DNA of 64,000 nucleotides. It comes from SYAC01 sp046048055 (lineage in GTDB: Bacteria > Planctomycetota > Phycisphaerae > Phycisphaerales > SM1A02). The translations under genes were made by a program, and so were the position numbers. Positions 1 through 8,650 of the stretch are shown one piece after another (position 1 is the first letter of the stretch; every line of letters begins with the position of its first letter). The notes under the pieces are model-generated. The model did not search any database. It saw only the letters and a list, made by a program, of their open reading frames with translations, and had not been told where the DNA came from. Location: assembly GCA_046048055.1 (NCBI GenBank), contig JBJOGW010000091.1, forward strand, positions 37,936 to 101,935, read 5' to 3'.

Positions 1-2
1 TC

Positions 3-131
3 CTGGCCAGCCTGGCCTATCTGCCGCTGGTACTGGTGGCCATGAGCGCGGACCGCGGGCCGATCACCGGTGTGGCCGGCACGCGCGGTGGACGCGTGGT
101 CGTGCAGGAAGTTCCCGCGGAGCGTCCATGA
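3..131 (+). CDS. C-terminal fragment of a membrane protein, possibly protoheme IX farnesyltransferase CtaB
   Basis: The gene is cut by the left edge of the window; only about 42 C-terminal residues are visible, ending in TGA at 129-131. The fragment opens with a hydrophobic stretch (LASLAYLPLVLVAMSAD) like the last transmembrane helix of CtaB heme O synthases, which often end in a Y-L-P-L-L motif followed by an acidic residue, and it then has a short polar tail. The oxidase genes next door also favour ctaB. Its stop overlaps the next start in an ATGA (128-131), so the two genes are probably translationally coupled. CtaB would farnesylate heme B for the oxidase encoded opposite. The identification rests on one helix and on context. 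Confidence 0.45.
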   Translation: MASLAYLPLVLVAMSADRGPITGVAGTRGGRVVVQEVPAERP

Positions 132-1165
132 ACGAGGCATCGCGCGGTCCCCGTCGGATGGGATTCCGCGAAGGCGGCTGGGTGGTGCTGCTGGCGGCCC
201 TGCTGGCCGTGGGCGTGATGGTGTGGGCGCTCTGGGGCGTGTTCGCCGGCCGCAGCACACGCGGTGACGGCCGCACGGTGGAGAGCTACGGATTCGACCT
301 GTCCGAACTGCGCACAGACGGAGGGTCGCTGGTGGCCAGCGGCCAGCCGCGCGACTTCCTGCAACCGCTCGACGAGCCTGGCGTGATGCCGGGTCACGAG
401 ATGCTGGCCTACAACGCCGCGCGACGGGGCAAGTACGTGGTGAGCGGCGACCGCGTGGTGGGCTTGGTGCTGAACGGCGTGGCACGCGCGTATCCCGTGC
501 GGCTGCTGAATGCCCACGAGGTGATCAACGACACGGTGGCCGGCGTGCCGATCGCGGTGACCTTCAGCCCGCTCTGCGACGCCGCGGTGGCGTTCGACCG
601 ACGCGTGGCGGGGCGCACGATCTCGTTCGGCGTGAGCGGGCTGCTGCTGGACAACAACCTGGTGATGTACGACCGGGGCGACCGGCCCAGCCTCTGGAGC
701 CAGCTTGGAGCCGTGGCCATCGCGGGACCGATGGCCGGCACCCCGCTGCGGATGCTGCCCGAGGTGCAGGTGTGCACCTGGAAGCACTGGCTGGCCACGC
801 ATCCGGGCACCGAGGTGGTGCTTCCAGGTCCCGACGACGACCGCCGCATGAAGGGGCTGAGCTACAGCCGCTACCTGCTCAGTCCGCGGCTGGAGTTCCC
901 CGCAGCGCGGTGGACCGACACCACCGGTCTTGCGGCCAAGACACCGGTCATCGTGCTTCGTCACGGCGACGCCGCGGTGGAACTGCCGCTTCAGGACGCG
1001 GCGGCCGGCATGCCACCGTTCCGGCTGGGCGAAGCCACGGTGGAGGTGGACGCGCAGGCCCAGCCCGCCAGCGTGCTGTTTCGCACGCAGGACGGATCGC
1101 CCCTGCTGGTGCTGAACTGCCTGCACTTTGCGCGCGTGAGCTTCAGGATCCCGCCGACCACGTGA
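128..1165 (+). CDS. DUF3179 domain-containing membrane-anchored protein
   Basis: 345 aa. A single N-terminal membrane anchor (about residues 20-42) follows a basic start, leaving the rest outside the cytoplasm. The body matches what I know of DUF3179: a region around residues 105-185 with GVARAYPVRLLNAHEVIND, then VTFSPLCDAAVAFDR with a conserved Cys, then a VCTWKHW segment near residue 216 and a YSRY segment. The family's activity is not established. The gene is coupled by ATGA to the possible ctaB fragment and sits against a cytochrome oxidase operon, so a link to respiration is possible but is only inferred. Its last 23 bp overlap the 3' end of the oppositely oriented subunit III gene. Confidence 0.8.
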   Translation: MNEASRGPRRMGFREGGWVVLLAALLAVGVMVWALWGVFAGRSTRGDGRTVESYGFDLSELRTDGGSLVASGQPRDFLQPLDEPGVMPGHEMLAYNAARRGKYVVSGDRVVGLVLNGVARAYPVRLLNAHEVINDTVAGVPIAVTFSPLCDAAVAFDRRVAGRTISFGVSGLLLDNNLVMYDRGDRPSLWSQLGAVAIAGPMAGTPLRMLPEVQVCTWKHWLATHPGTEVVLPGPDDDRRMKGLSYSRYLLSPRLEFPAARWTDTTGLAAKTPVIVLRHGDAAVELPLQDAAAGMPPFRLGEATVEVDAQAQPASVLFRTQDGSPLLVLNCLHFARVSFRIPPTT

Positions 1166-1772
1166 GCGAACCCAGCCACAGCGTGGCGTAGAGGGCCAGC
1201 CACACCGCATCCAGAAAGTGCCAGTACATGGCGCAGTACACCACGCCCTCGGGATGCTGGGGGCTGTAGCGTCCCGTGCCGGCGCGTCGCCACACCAGCC
1301 AGAGCGGGATCAGGCCCCCGAGCACGTGCGCCGCGTGCAGTCCGGTCAACACGTAGAAGGTCCATGCGTAGAGGCTCTCGTCGATGCGCAACTGCCGGCG
1401 CCACAGTTCCAGCCAGGCCCATGCCTGGACCGCCAGGAACAGGATCGCCAGGATCAGCGTGAGCCCGGCCCATCGCGAGGCCTGGTCCCGCCGGCCGCTC
1501 CGAACGCTCCGGACGGTGGCATGCATGGTGCCGCTGCTGGCGAGCAGCGCCGCGGTGGAGGCCAGCAACAGGTGCGGCAGTCCCGGTGATCCGTCGGGTC
1601 GGAACGGTTCCACCGGATCCGGGTTCCAGCGCACCACCAGATAGCCCAGCATGGTGGTCAGGAACAGCACGGCCAGCGTGGCCAGGAAGAGCCACATGCC
1701 GAACACGCCGGCGGCATGACGTGGCGTGCCGCCGCTGAAGGGATCGACCACCCGGACGGTCTTCACCGCCAT
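1143..1772 (-). CDS. Heme-copper oxidase subunit III family protein (second copy)
   Basis: 209 aa integral membrane protein. The N-terminal FGMWLFLATLAVLFLTTMLG resembles the GMWLFL..E..FF start of subunit III, and the C-terminal part has YVLTGLHAAHVLGGLIPL and MYWHFLDAVWLALY, the typical TGLHxxHVxxG and YWHFxDxVW signatures. It lacks the conserved Glu after the first helix motif that the other subunit III here has (ATEVLFFG at 2222-3181). It is the last gene of the respiratory operon, 16 bp after the subunit IV gene. Subunit III helps stabilise the catalytic subunit, so a second paralogue may be an accessory or an alternative subunit. ATG at 1772. Confidence 0.85.
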   Translation of the reverse strand: MAVKTVRVVDPFSGGTPRHAAGVFGMWLFLATLAVLFLTTMLGYLVVRWNPDPVEPFRPDGSPGLPHLLLASTAALLASSGTMHATVRSVRSGRRDQASRWAGLTLILAILFLAVQAWAWLELWRRQLRIDESLYAWTFYVLTGLHAAHVLGGLIPLWLVWRRAGTGRYSPQHPEGVVYCAMYWHFLDAVWLALYATLWLGSLTWSAGS

Positions 1773-1788
1773 GGCGGCAACGTCGGGT

Positions 1789-2214
1789 TCACGGTGCGTA
1801 GGGCTTGAAGCGGGCCACGGGCGCCCCGGGGGCCTGCGACTGCAGCGTGGACTCCACCTCGGGGGGGTTGCCGTCGAACTGCAGGTGCCGGTACTGGCCC
1901 GTGTCCATCAGGGCGAAGGCCAGCAGGAGCAGCACGAACACCGTGCTGCCCACGAAGGTGAGCAGATTGAAGGGCCGGTCCCAGCGCAGGTGCATGAAGA
2001 ACAGCGCCACCAGCGTGGCCTTGATCACCGCCACGCCCAGCGCGATCACCATGTTGAACTCGCCCGCGTCGACGTAGCGCACCGCCACGGTGATGGCCGT
2101 GAGCACCAGCAGCGCGGCGCCCACCGCGAGCAGCATCCACATGGGCACCAGGTGACCGACCAGCGGGTGCGGCTCGCCGTGCGAGGACTGCGATTGGGGG
2201 TTTCCGTGAGCCAT
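1789..2214 (-). CDS. ctaF: Cytochrome c oxidase subunit IV (caa3-type, small membrane subunit)
   Basis: 141 aa starting at ATG 2214; an upstream in-frame extension is serine-rich, overlaps the preceding gene and is unlikely to be translated. Three hydrophobic helices are visible (PMWMLLAVGAALLVLTAIT, MVIALGVAVIKATLVALFFMH, LLTFVGSTVFVLLLLAFAL). The segment KATLVALFFMHLRWD is a hallmark of the CyoD/CtaF family. It lies between the two subunit III-type genes and follows the first by 7 bp, as expected for a caa3 oxidase operon. A short hydrophilic C-terminus follows the last helix. Confidence 0.88.
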   Translation of the reverse strand: MAHGNPQSQSSHGEPHPLVGHLVPMWMLLAVGAALLVLTAITVAVRYVDAGEFNMVIALGVAVIKATLVALFFMHLRWDRPFNLLTFVGSTVFVLLLLAFALMDTGQYRHLQFDGNPPEVESTLQSQAPGAPVARFKPYAP

Positions 2215-2221
2215 GGCTGCC

Positions 2222-3181
2222 TCAGTGGATGAGATAGAAGAGCGGGAAGAGGAAGATCCACACCAGGTCGACGATGTGCCAGTACAGGCCGCCCACGTCG
2301 ACCGGCGTGAAGTACTTGCTGCTGAAGTGGCCACGCGCTCCTCGCCAGATCAGCCATGCCAGCATGACCATGCCGGCGAGCACGTGGATGCCGTGCAGGC
2401 CCGTCATGCAGTAGTAAATGGCGAAGAACAGGTGCGTGTTGGCCGGCATGGCCGGATCCGCCAGGTGCAGGGCCGGCTTGACGAACGCCGGATCGTCGCT
2501 CGGCACCGGCAGGCCCTCGGCCTGCGCCTGCTCACGCGAGGTGGCCAGGCCCGCCGGACCTTGCGAGGCAGGCTTGATGGCACTGGCTTCGACTGGCGGC
2601 AGGGCGACCAGCGTGGGCACCGTGGCAGGCGCCGGATCGAGCGGATTCAGGGTGGCCGGCGGAGGCTCGGGCGCCTTGGCCAGCTCGGCGCGCTCGGCCT
2701 GACCCAGCTCGCCCTCAGGCGGGACGTAGAACGTCTTGCCCCACACCAGATGCTCGTGAATCTTGTGGCTGTACTCGAAGTACTTGATCACCATGAACCC
2801 CACGGCCCCCATGAAGGTGAGCACCAGGCAGACCAGCATGGCCTGCTTTCGGTCGGTCTGGGCGAACCGGACCGCCATCGCCATGGTCAGGCTGCTCAGG
2901 ATGAGCACGCAGGTGTTCACGCCACCCATGAGCGTGTCCAGGTAGTGGCTGGCGTAGCTGAACACCTCGGGGAAACGCACGCGGAGCACCGCGTAGGCCA
3001 CGAACAGCGCCCCGAAGAACAGCACTTCGGTGGCCAGGAACAGCCACATGCCCAGCTTGGCGCTGTCGAACTGGTGGGCCGGCGTCTCGAAATGATGCGC
3101 CAGGAACGGGTACTTGGCGTGTTCCCCGTGACCGTGGTGGTCATCGTGGCCGGCGGCGTGCGTGGAGGGAATGGAGCTCAC
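2222..3181 (-). CDS. ctaE: Cytochrome c oxidase subunit III with a long Pro/Ala-rich insertion
   Basis: 319 aa from a GTG start at 3181, 12 bp after ctaD. The N-terminus is His-rich (HAAGHDDHHGHGEH). Subunit III signatures are clear: GMWLFLATEVLFFGALF near residue 44, and C-terminally YYCMTGLHGIHVLAG and GGLYWHIVDLVWIFLF. Between the helices that end near residue 145 and resume near residue 240 lies roughly 90 residues rich in Pro, Ala and acidic residues, which the compact family (about 200 aa) normally lacks. Integral membrane protein of the caa3 oxidase. Confidence 0.93.
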   Translation of the reverse strand: MSSIPSTHAAGHDDHHGHGEHAKYPFLAHHFETPAHQFDSAKLGMWLFLATEVLFFGALFVAYAVLRVRFPEVFSYASHYLDTLMGGVNTCVLILSSLTMAMAVRFAQTDRKQAMLVCLVLTFMGAVGFMVIKYFEYSHKIHEHLVWGKTFYVPPEGELGQAERAELAKAPEPPPATLNPLDPAPATVPTLVALPPVEASAIKPASQGPAGLATSREQAQAEGLPVPSDDPAFVKPALHLADPAMPANTHLFFAIYYCMTGLHGIHVLAGMVMLAWLIWRGARGHFSSKYFTPVDVGGLYWHIVDLVWIFLFPLFYLIH

Positions 3182-3193
3182 GTGGGGTCGTCC

Positions 3194-4894
3194 TCAGTGG
3201 AGCGGATGCTTGGCGGCCTCGGCGGCCAGGGCGGGATCCACCACGTAGCCCTGCTCCTTCTCGTCCCAGCGGAGCGAACGGAAGTCGTAGCAGTCGCCCA
3301 CGGAAGGCTGGGTGGCGAAGTTGTCGTGCGGGGGCGGGCTGGTGCACTGCCACTCCAGGCTTCCACCGCCCCACGGATTGGCCGGGGCCTTGCGGCCGCT
3401 GAAGAGGCTGCTGATCAGGCAGTACGCCGTCATCACGAAGCCCAACGCCATGACGTAGCTGCCGATCGTGCTGATCACGTGATAGACCTGGTACTCGGGC
3501 AGGTAGTCGTAGTAGCGGCGCGGCATGCCTTGGCTGCCCAGATAGAACTGCGTGAAGAAGGTCACGTTGAACCCGATGAAGATGACGAAGCAGGCCGCGG
3601 TGCCGAGCCGCTCGCTGTACATCCTGCCGGTCATCTTGGGCCACCAGTGGTGCATGCCGCCGATCATGCCGATCAGGGCCGAACCCATCATGACGTAGTG
3701 AAAGTGCGCCACCACGAAGTACGTGTCGTGCAGGTGCACGTCGGTGTTCAGCGTGGCCAGGTGCAGGCCGGTCAGGCCGCCGATGGTGAAGAGCACCAGG
3801 AAGCTGAGGGCGTACCACATGGGGGTGGTCAGCGAGATGTTGCCCTTGTAGAGCGTGGTGAGCCAGTTGAACACCTTCACCGCGCTGGGAATGGCCACGC
3901 TGAAGCTGATCAGGCTGAACAGCGTGTTCATCAGCGGGCTCTGACCGCTGGTGAACATGTGATGGCCCCACACCAGGAAGCTGAAGATGGCGATGGCGAT
4001 CGACGAGAGGGCGATGAACCGGTACCCGAAGATGTGCCGGTGGGCGTGCACGCTGATCAGCTCGCTGATGATGCCCATGGCCGGCAGGATCATGATGTAC
4101 ACCGCCGGGTGGCTGTAGAACCAGAAGAAGTGCTGGTACAGCACGGGATCGCCGCCCATGCTGGGGTCGAAGATGCCGATGTTGACCAGTCGCTCCACCA
4201 CGATCAGCATGAGCGTGATGGCCAGCACCGGCGTGGCCAGCACCTGGATGATGGCCGTGGCATAGATGGCCCACAGGAACAGCGGCATGCGGAACCAGGT
4301 CATGCCCGGCGGCCGGAGCTTGTGCACCGTCACGATGAAGTTCATGCCCGTGAAGATGCTGCTGAAGCCCAGGATGAACACGCCGAAGAGCACCGGGATC
4401 ACGCCACCGGTGCTGGTGGTGGTGCTGTAGGGGGTGTAGAAGGTCCAGCCGGTGTCGAAGCCGCCCATCGCCAGGCTGAGCAGCGTGAAGATGGCGCCCG
4501 CGATCCAGAGGTAGAAGCTGCCCAGATTGAGCCGCGGGAAGGCCACGTCCTTGGCGCCCAGCATGATGGGCAGCACGAAATTGCCGAGTGCCCCGGGAAT
4601 GCTGGGGATGATCACCAGGAACACCATGATCGCGCCGTGCAGGGTGAAGAACTGGTTGTAGACGTCGGCGGTCACGCCAGGAATGGTCTGGCCCGGCGTG
4701 AGCAGCTCGGTCCGAAGCAGCAGCGCAAAGATGCCGCCCAGCAGAAAGCTGGCGAGCACGGCAACCAGGTACATCACGCCGATGCGCTTGTGGTCGAGCG
4801 TGAGGGCCCAGCTCAGGAAGCCCCTGGAGTGGGTGAGGTAGTTGTCTGGCCGTGCGGCAAGGTCGATGGGGCGGCTGGCGTCGATGGTGGTCAT
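3194..4894 (-). CDS. ctaD: Cytochrome c oxidase subunit I (A2-type caa3 oxidase)
   Basis: 566 aa, twelve or more transmembrane helices. This is the catalytic subunit that binds the low-spin heme and the heme-CuB centre and reduces oxygen while pumping protons. Visible motifs include TLHGAIMVFLVIIPS (heme ligand His), FFWFYSHPAVYIMILP (CuB His and the His-Tyr pair), VWGHHMFTSG (CuB histidines) and DTYFVVAHFHYVMMG (heme ligand histidines). The YSHPAVY sequence replaces the Glu of GHPEVY, which classifies the enzyme as A2-type, as in Rhodothermus caa3. The C-terminus carries a soluble extension of about 60 residues with a Cys (DCYDFRSLRWDEKE). ATG at 4894, 19 bp after ctaC. Confidence 0.97.
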   Translation of the reverse strand: MTTIDASRPIDLAARPDNYLTHSRGFLSWALTLDHKRIGVMYLVAVLASFLLGGIFALLLRTELLTPGQTIPGVTADVYNQFFTLHGAIMVFLVIIPSIPGALGNFVLPIMLGAKDVAFPRLNLGSFYLWIAGAIFTLLSLAMGGFDTGWTFYTPYSTTTSTGGVIPVLFGVFILGFSSIFTGMNFIVTVHKLRPPGMTWFRMPLFLWAIYATAIIQVLATPVLAITLMLIVVERLVNIGIFDPSMGGDPVLYQHFFWFYSHPAVYIMILPAMGIISELISVHAHRHIFGYRFIALSSIAIAIFSFLVWGHHMFTSGQSPLMNTLFSLISFSVAIPSAVKVFNWLTTLYKGNISLTTPMWYALSFLVLFTIGGLTGLHLATLNTDVHLHDTYFVVAHFHYVMMGSALIGMIGGMHHWWPKMTGRMYSERLGTAACFVIFIGFNVTFFTQFYLGSQGMPRRYYDYLPEYQVYHVISTIGSYVMALGFVMTAYCLISSLFSGRKAPANPWGGGSLEWQCTSPPPHDNFATQPSVGDCYDFRSLRWDEKEQGYVVDPALAAEAAKHPLH

Positions 4895-4913
4895 GGCAGG
4901 CTCCTCGCGAGGC

Positions 4914-6035
4914 TCACTTCATGCTCAGGGGTGCGGCCGGCGGTGCTTCCTTCAGGTAGGCGCCGGTCTTGGGGTCGAAGTCGTCCAGATGCTGCATCAT
5001 GCCGATCACGGCGTCGATGGCACGGTCGTTGAGCTGGCCCTTGAAACTGGGCATGGCATTGCCGTAGCCGCCCACCAGTTCGCTGCCAGGGTTCAGGATG
5101 CTGTTGCGGAGATAGTCCTCGGGGGTGGCGTACTTCCTGCCCGGGCCGATGATGCCGGCGTAGGTGGTGCCGTCGGTGAACTTCTCGCCGCTGCCCTCGC
5201 CGCCGGTCACGCGGGCCCAGATCCCCTTCCAGCTGGGGCCGATGCCCTTGGTGCCATCCAGGCTGTGGCACTGCTGGCACCGCGCAAAGATCTTGGGGCC
5301 GGCCCGGAAGTAGAGCTCCTCGTCGGGGATCTTGTCGAGCCACTGTCCCTGCTCCACCAGCCACGCGTCGAACTCGGCCTCCGGCAGCACGTGCACCTTG
5401 CGATTCATGTTGCTGTGTCCGGTGCCGCAGTACTCGGTGCAGAAGAGGTTGTGACCCCAGCCCGACGGGGTGGGTTGATCGGCCTGGAACCAGAGGTAGC
5501 TGTAGCGACCGGGCACCAGATCCTTCTTCACGCGGAAGTCCGGGATGTAGCAACTGTGCAGCACGTCGCTGGAGCGCATGGTCAGCTGCACGGGGCGGCC
5601 CGCGGGCACGTACAGGTCATCGCTTGTCGCGCCGGTGGGATACTGGAAGCTCCATCCCCATTTCACCGCCGTCACCTTGACCACGTAGGCGTTCTTGGGC
5701 GGCGTGCTCATGTTCAGGTAGTCGCGGAAGCCCACATAGAACATGACCACCACGATCAGGAGCGGGACCACGGCCCAGGTGGTCTCGAGCGGCAGATGGT
5801 GCAGCGGCGCGTCGCTGCGGAAGGCCTGGCCCTTGCGCACACGGTACTTCACCACGAAGTACACCATGAGCACCATGATCAGCGCGAAGAAGAAGTAGCA
5901 GACCGCGTTGATGCCGTTGAAGACCATGTCCACGCCCGGCGCGATGGTGCTTGAGGGCGGCGGCAGCCAGGCCGTGGCTCCGCTTGGGGCGTCGGCGGCG
6001 AGCGAGGCGGCGAGGATGGTGAGGTGGTTGCTCAT
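4914..6035 (-). CDS. ctaC: Cytochrome c oxidase subunit II fused to cytochrome c
   Basis: 373 aa from ATG 6035; a TTG at 6053 is a less likely alternative. Domain order: a periplasmic start, a helix hairpin (MVFNGINAVCYFFFALIMVL then TTWAVVPLLIVVVMFY), the CuA cupredoxin domain, and a cytochrome c domain. CuA ligands are seen in VLHSCYIPDFR and LFCTEYCGTGHSNM (near residues 195-210). The heme c motif CQQCH is near residue 250 and is followed by GTKGIGP; a Met ligand is likely in the NAMPSFKG region. Fusion of subunit II to cytochrome c defines a caa3 oxidase, so the enzyme can take electrons straight from alternative complex III. It is preceded by the SCO gene that would load CuA. Confidence 0.96.
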   Translation of the reverse strand: MSNHLTILAASLAADAPSGATAWLPPPSSTIAPGVDMVFNGINAVCYFFFALIMVLMVYFVVKYRVRKGQAFRSDAPLHHLPLETTWAVVPLLIVVVMFYVGFRDYLNMSTPPKNAYVVKVTAVKWGWSFQYPTGATSDDLYVPAGRPVQLTMRSSDVLHSCYIPDFRVKKDLVPGRYSYLWFQADQPTPSGWGHNLFCTEYCGTGHSNMNRKVHVLPEAEFDAWLVEQGQWLDKIPDEELYFRAGPKIFARCQQCHSLDGTKGIGPSWKGIWARVTGGEGSGEKFTDGTTYAGIIGPGRKYATPEDYLRNSILNPGSELVGGYGNAMPSFKGQLNDRAIDAVIGMMQHLDDFDPKTGAYLKEAPPAAPLSMK

Positions 6036-6060
6036 GGGGAGAAACGCGATCAAAGGCGCC

Positions 6061-6960
6061 TCAGGCGGCGTGGGCCACCCCCGGGGCGACAGGAGCGGGC
6101 GGGGCCAGGCGGCGTGCCCGGGCCTCGCGGCGATGCATCAGGAACAGCGTGGCCCCCAGGGCCACCACGGTCACGCCGCCGCCGATCTGCATGATGCGAA
6201 AGGCGAACAGCACGTAACCGCCCTTGGACGGGTCGAACTGGTGGCACCAGAACACGAAACGGTCGAAGGTGGAGCCCAGACGTCCCTCGCCAGCCCCGGT
6301 CAGCGCCAATCGCAGGTCCGCGGCGGAGGGCGCCACGCCCGGCAGGTACTGGCTCAGGCGACCGTCACCGGTGATGGCGAAGACCGCGGCCGGGTGGGCG
6401 TACTCGCCATCAGGCATCTTGCGGTACGGGAATCCCACCGCTTCGGCGATGCCGCGCACGGTCGCCTCGTCGCCCACCAGGAATCGCCACCCCTTCTCGC
6501 CGCCGGCGCGACCGTACTCGGTGGCATAGCCCGCCCGCTTGGCGGCAGCCAGTTCGCTGTTCTCCTCGGGGTTGATGCTGATGAAGAGCACGTCGAACTG
6601 GTCTCCCACCGACCAGTCAAGTCCCTGCAGGCCGCGCACAAGCCCGTTCAGGGCCAGGCTGCAGAGCATTGGGCAACGCATGTAGCCCAGCTGGATCAGT
6701 CGCGGCCGACCATCGGCGAAGATCGCCTCGAGCGTGACGGGCTTGCCTGACTCGTCCACGAGCGTGGCCTGCATGGGCAGGTTCTCGCCACGACGGTCGG
6801 TGACCTCCATGCCCTCCAGCTCGGCGGGTGCCTCGGTGGTCTGTGGCGATGGCGCAAAGCCCACGTCGAGCGAGCGCTGGGCCAGCGCAGCCGGCGCGGT
6901 CACCAGGCCCGCCAGCACCGCGAGCAGGACGATCACGGGACTCGTGCCGCTCGATCGCAT
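6061..6960 (-). CDS. SCO1/SenC copper chaperone for oxidase assembly
   Basis: 299 aa. The start ATG at 6960 overlaps the previous gene's stop (TGATG). A signal peptide (VIVLLAVLAGLVTAPAALAQ) precedes a thioredoxin-like SCO domain. The copper-binding CPMLC (C96, C100) follows IQLGYMR, and a His in the YAHPAAVFAITGDGRL segment supplies the third ligand. A C-terminal transmembrane helix (GGVTVVALGATLFLMHR) anchors the protein, unlike classical SCO proteins, which are anchored N-terminally. It lies directly upstream of ctaC and fits delivery of copper to the CuA site. Confidence 0.92.
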   Translation of the reverse strand: MRSSGTSPVIVLLAVLAGLVTAPAALAQRSLDVGFAPSPQTTEAPAELEGMEVTDRRGENLPMQATLVDESGKPVTLEAIFADGRPRLIQLGYMRCPMLCSLALNGLVRGLQGLDWSVGDQFDVLFISINPEENSELAAAKRAGYATEYGRAGGEKGWRFLVGDEATVRGIAEAVGFPYRKMPDGEYAHPAAVFAITGDGRLSQYLPGVAPSAADLRLALTGAGEGRLGSTFDRFVFWCHQFDPSKGGYVLFAFRIMQIGGGVTVVALGATLFLMHRREARARRLAPPAPVAPGVAHAA

Positions 6961-7343
6961 CAGGGCTTCTGGCCTCCGGCGGGCGACGCGGTTGCCGAGA
7001 CGGACGACGCGGCCTTGGGCAGGCCCTCCTGGACCAGCAGTTCCATGGCCCGGCCGGCGGGAATGCGAATCTTCTGCACGGTCTGGCCATCGGCCTGGAC
7101 CCAGGGGTAGCGCTGGTAGCTGGCGAGTTGCTCGCGCCACGAGGATCGAAGCGCGTCCAGCCGCTCGTAACCCTGGTCGATCACCTTGGTGTCCACCTCG
7201 CCGGTCTCCGCGCGGAAGTACATCACGCTGGCGGCCACCACCAGGGCCACCAGGATCACGATGCCGGCGAGGGAGAAGAACCAGGTGCTTCCCGGTTCGG
7301 GATCGTCCAGCTGGCCAGGAATCAGGGAAACGTGTTCGCTCAT
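6960..7343 (-). CDS. Small single-pass membrane protein of the ACIII-oxidase operon
   Basis: 127 aa. A cytoplasmic N-terminus of about 20 residues is followed by one transmembrane helix (WFFSLAGIVILVALVVAASVMYF) and a hydrophilic domain containing SWREQLASYQRYPWV and IRIPAGRAMELLVQEGLP. I do not recognise a named domain; short one-helix proteins of this kind occur between act and oxidase genes in related operons. It lies 10 bp after actF, and its stop overlaps the SCO start by one base. A role in assembling or stabilising the ACIII-caa3 assembly is inferred only from position. Confidence 0.75.
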   Translation of the reverse strand: MSEHVSLIPGQLDDPEPGSTWFFSLAGIVILVALVVAASVMYFRAETGEVDTKVIDQGYERLDALRSSWREQLASYQRYPWVQADGQTVQKIRIPAGRAMELLVQEGLPKAASSVSATASPAGGQKP

Positions 7344-7353
7344 GGTCGCTCCA

Positions 7354-8649
7354 TCACATGTTCTCGAAGCGCAGGCTCTCGGCCAGCCGCGGGTCGCGTC
7401 GGCACAGCAGGCCGGCCCGGCTCAGGCGAACGAGCGTGCCGCCCACCATCAGCAGGAAGAAGCCGGCGGAGAATCCGGTCAACGTGGGGCTGAACAGCGG
7501 AGCAGGCTCGTTGGCGTAGGCCGCCAGGACCGCGTCATAGGTCTGGAATGCCGGCAGGTCGTGCGGGATCCGGGGCTGGATCAGGTAGCCCAGGTCGAGC
7601 CAGTGGAAGAACATCATCCACACCACGCCCACCATGAAGGTGGCCCGCCACCGCTTGGTCCACCGGCTGATCAGGAACAGGAACGGGATCACGAAGTGGC
7701 CCAGCAGCAGTGCCGCGCTGACCAGCCGCCACTGGCCGATCTGCCGCGCCATGAACCAGGTGGTCTCCTCGGGAATGTTGCCGTACCAGATCAGCATGTA
7801 CTGGCTGAAGGCGATGTAGGCCCAGAACACCACGCCGAAACCGAACAGCATCTTGCCCAGATCCTGATAGTGCTCGGCGGTGATCAGGCCGGTCAGGAAA
7901 CCCTGGCCCTGCAGCCGCATGCACAGGTACGCGATCATGGCGAAGCCGCCGGCGCAACTGGCCGCAAAGAAGTACACGCCGAACATGGTGCTGAACCAGG
8001 CGGGGTTCAGGCTCATGATCCAGTCGAACGCGGCGAACGTGGTGGTGAGTCCGAAGAGGATGGCCGCCGGCCCGGCCCACCGCTCCATGCGCCGGGTGCG
8101 ATCGACGCTGCCGTCCTGGTCCTGGGCCGACGAGTTGCCCACGAAGAACCGGGCCAGGATCGCCCACACCAGCAGGTAGACCACGGCCCGGATCATGAAG
8201 AAGCCGCTGTTCAGGTAGGCCACCTTCTTCTGGACCACGGCGACCTCGTCGGGCGCCACCTGCTTGAGGTGCTCCAGGTTGGCCCACGGAAAGAGCACGT
8301 CAAGCCGGTCCTGCCACCACAGCAGCGCGATCGGGACGAACCCCAGCCACAGCCACTGCAGGTTGCCCGCGAGCGCCTCGGCCGGCCGACGCACCACCAC
8401 GCTCCAGCCCGCATGCGTGAGATGCTGGATGAATGTGAAGAACAGGCCACCCAGGCAGATGCTGACCGCGAAGAGCCAACCCTGGAGCCAAGCCCGCATC
8501 AGGAAGCCCTGATCGCCGCTCCAGCCCAGCCACGCGCCCACCGCCAGCAGGGCCAGGCCGGCCACCTGCAGCGTGCGGCCCCGGGGAGCCAGTCGCTCGC
8601 CCTCGATCAGCGACCGTGGGATGTCCTGCATGTTCACCGCGTGCGCCAT
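7354..8649 (-). CDS. actF: Alternative complex III membrane subunit ActF (quinol oxidoreductase)
   Basis: 431 aa from ATG 8649, which sits one base past the actE stop. Around ten hydrophobic helices are visible, for example WLQGWLFAVSICLGGLFFTF, PAAILFGLTTTFAAFDWIMSL and VFWAYIAFSQYMLIWYGNIP. ActF is a shortened relative of the NrfD/ActC family and is one of the two large membrane subunits of ACIII, the quinol:cytochrome c or quinol:oxidase oxidoreductase that replaces the bc1 complex. The FSQYMLIWYGNIPEE segment is characteristic of ActF. Its place after actE and before the oxidase genes is the usual act operon order. Confidence 0.9.
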   Translation of the reverse strand: MAHAVNMQDIPRSLIEGERLAPRGRTLQVAGLALLAVGAWLGWSGDQGFLMRAWLQGWLFAVSICLGGLFFTFIQHLTHAGWSVVVRRPAEALAGNLQWLWLGFVPIALLWWQDRLDVLFPWANLEHLKQVAPDEVAVVQKKVAYLNSGFFMIRAVVYLLVWAILARFFVGNSSAQDQDGSVDRTRRMERWAGPAAILFGLTTTFAAFDWIMSLNPAWFSTMFGVYFFAASCAGGFAMIAYLCMRLQGQGFLTGLITAEHYQDLGKMLFGFGVVFWAYIAFSQYMLIWYGNIPEETTWFMARQIGQWRLVSAALLLGHFVIPFLFLISRWTKRWRATFMVGVVWMMFFHWLDLGYLIQPRIPHDLPAFQTYDAVLAAYANEPAPLFSPTLTGFSAGFFLLMVGGTLVRLSRAGLLCRRDPRLAESLRFENM

Positions 8650-8650
8650 G

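Noticed and set aside
2213..5032. A 939-codon open frame on + opposite the oxidase genes
   Set aside because: It lies antisense to ctaE and ctaD, whose functional motifs are intact. Its product is a His/Gly/Arg/Glu-rich low-complexity sequence without recognisable domains, as expected of a GC-rich shadow frame.
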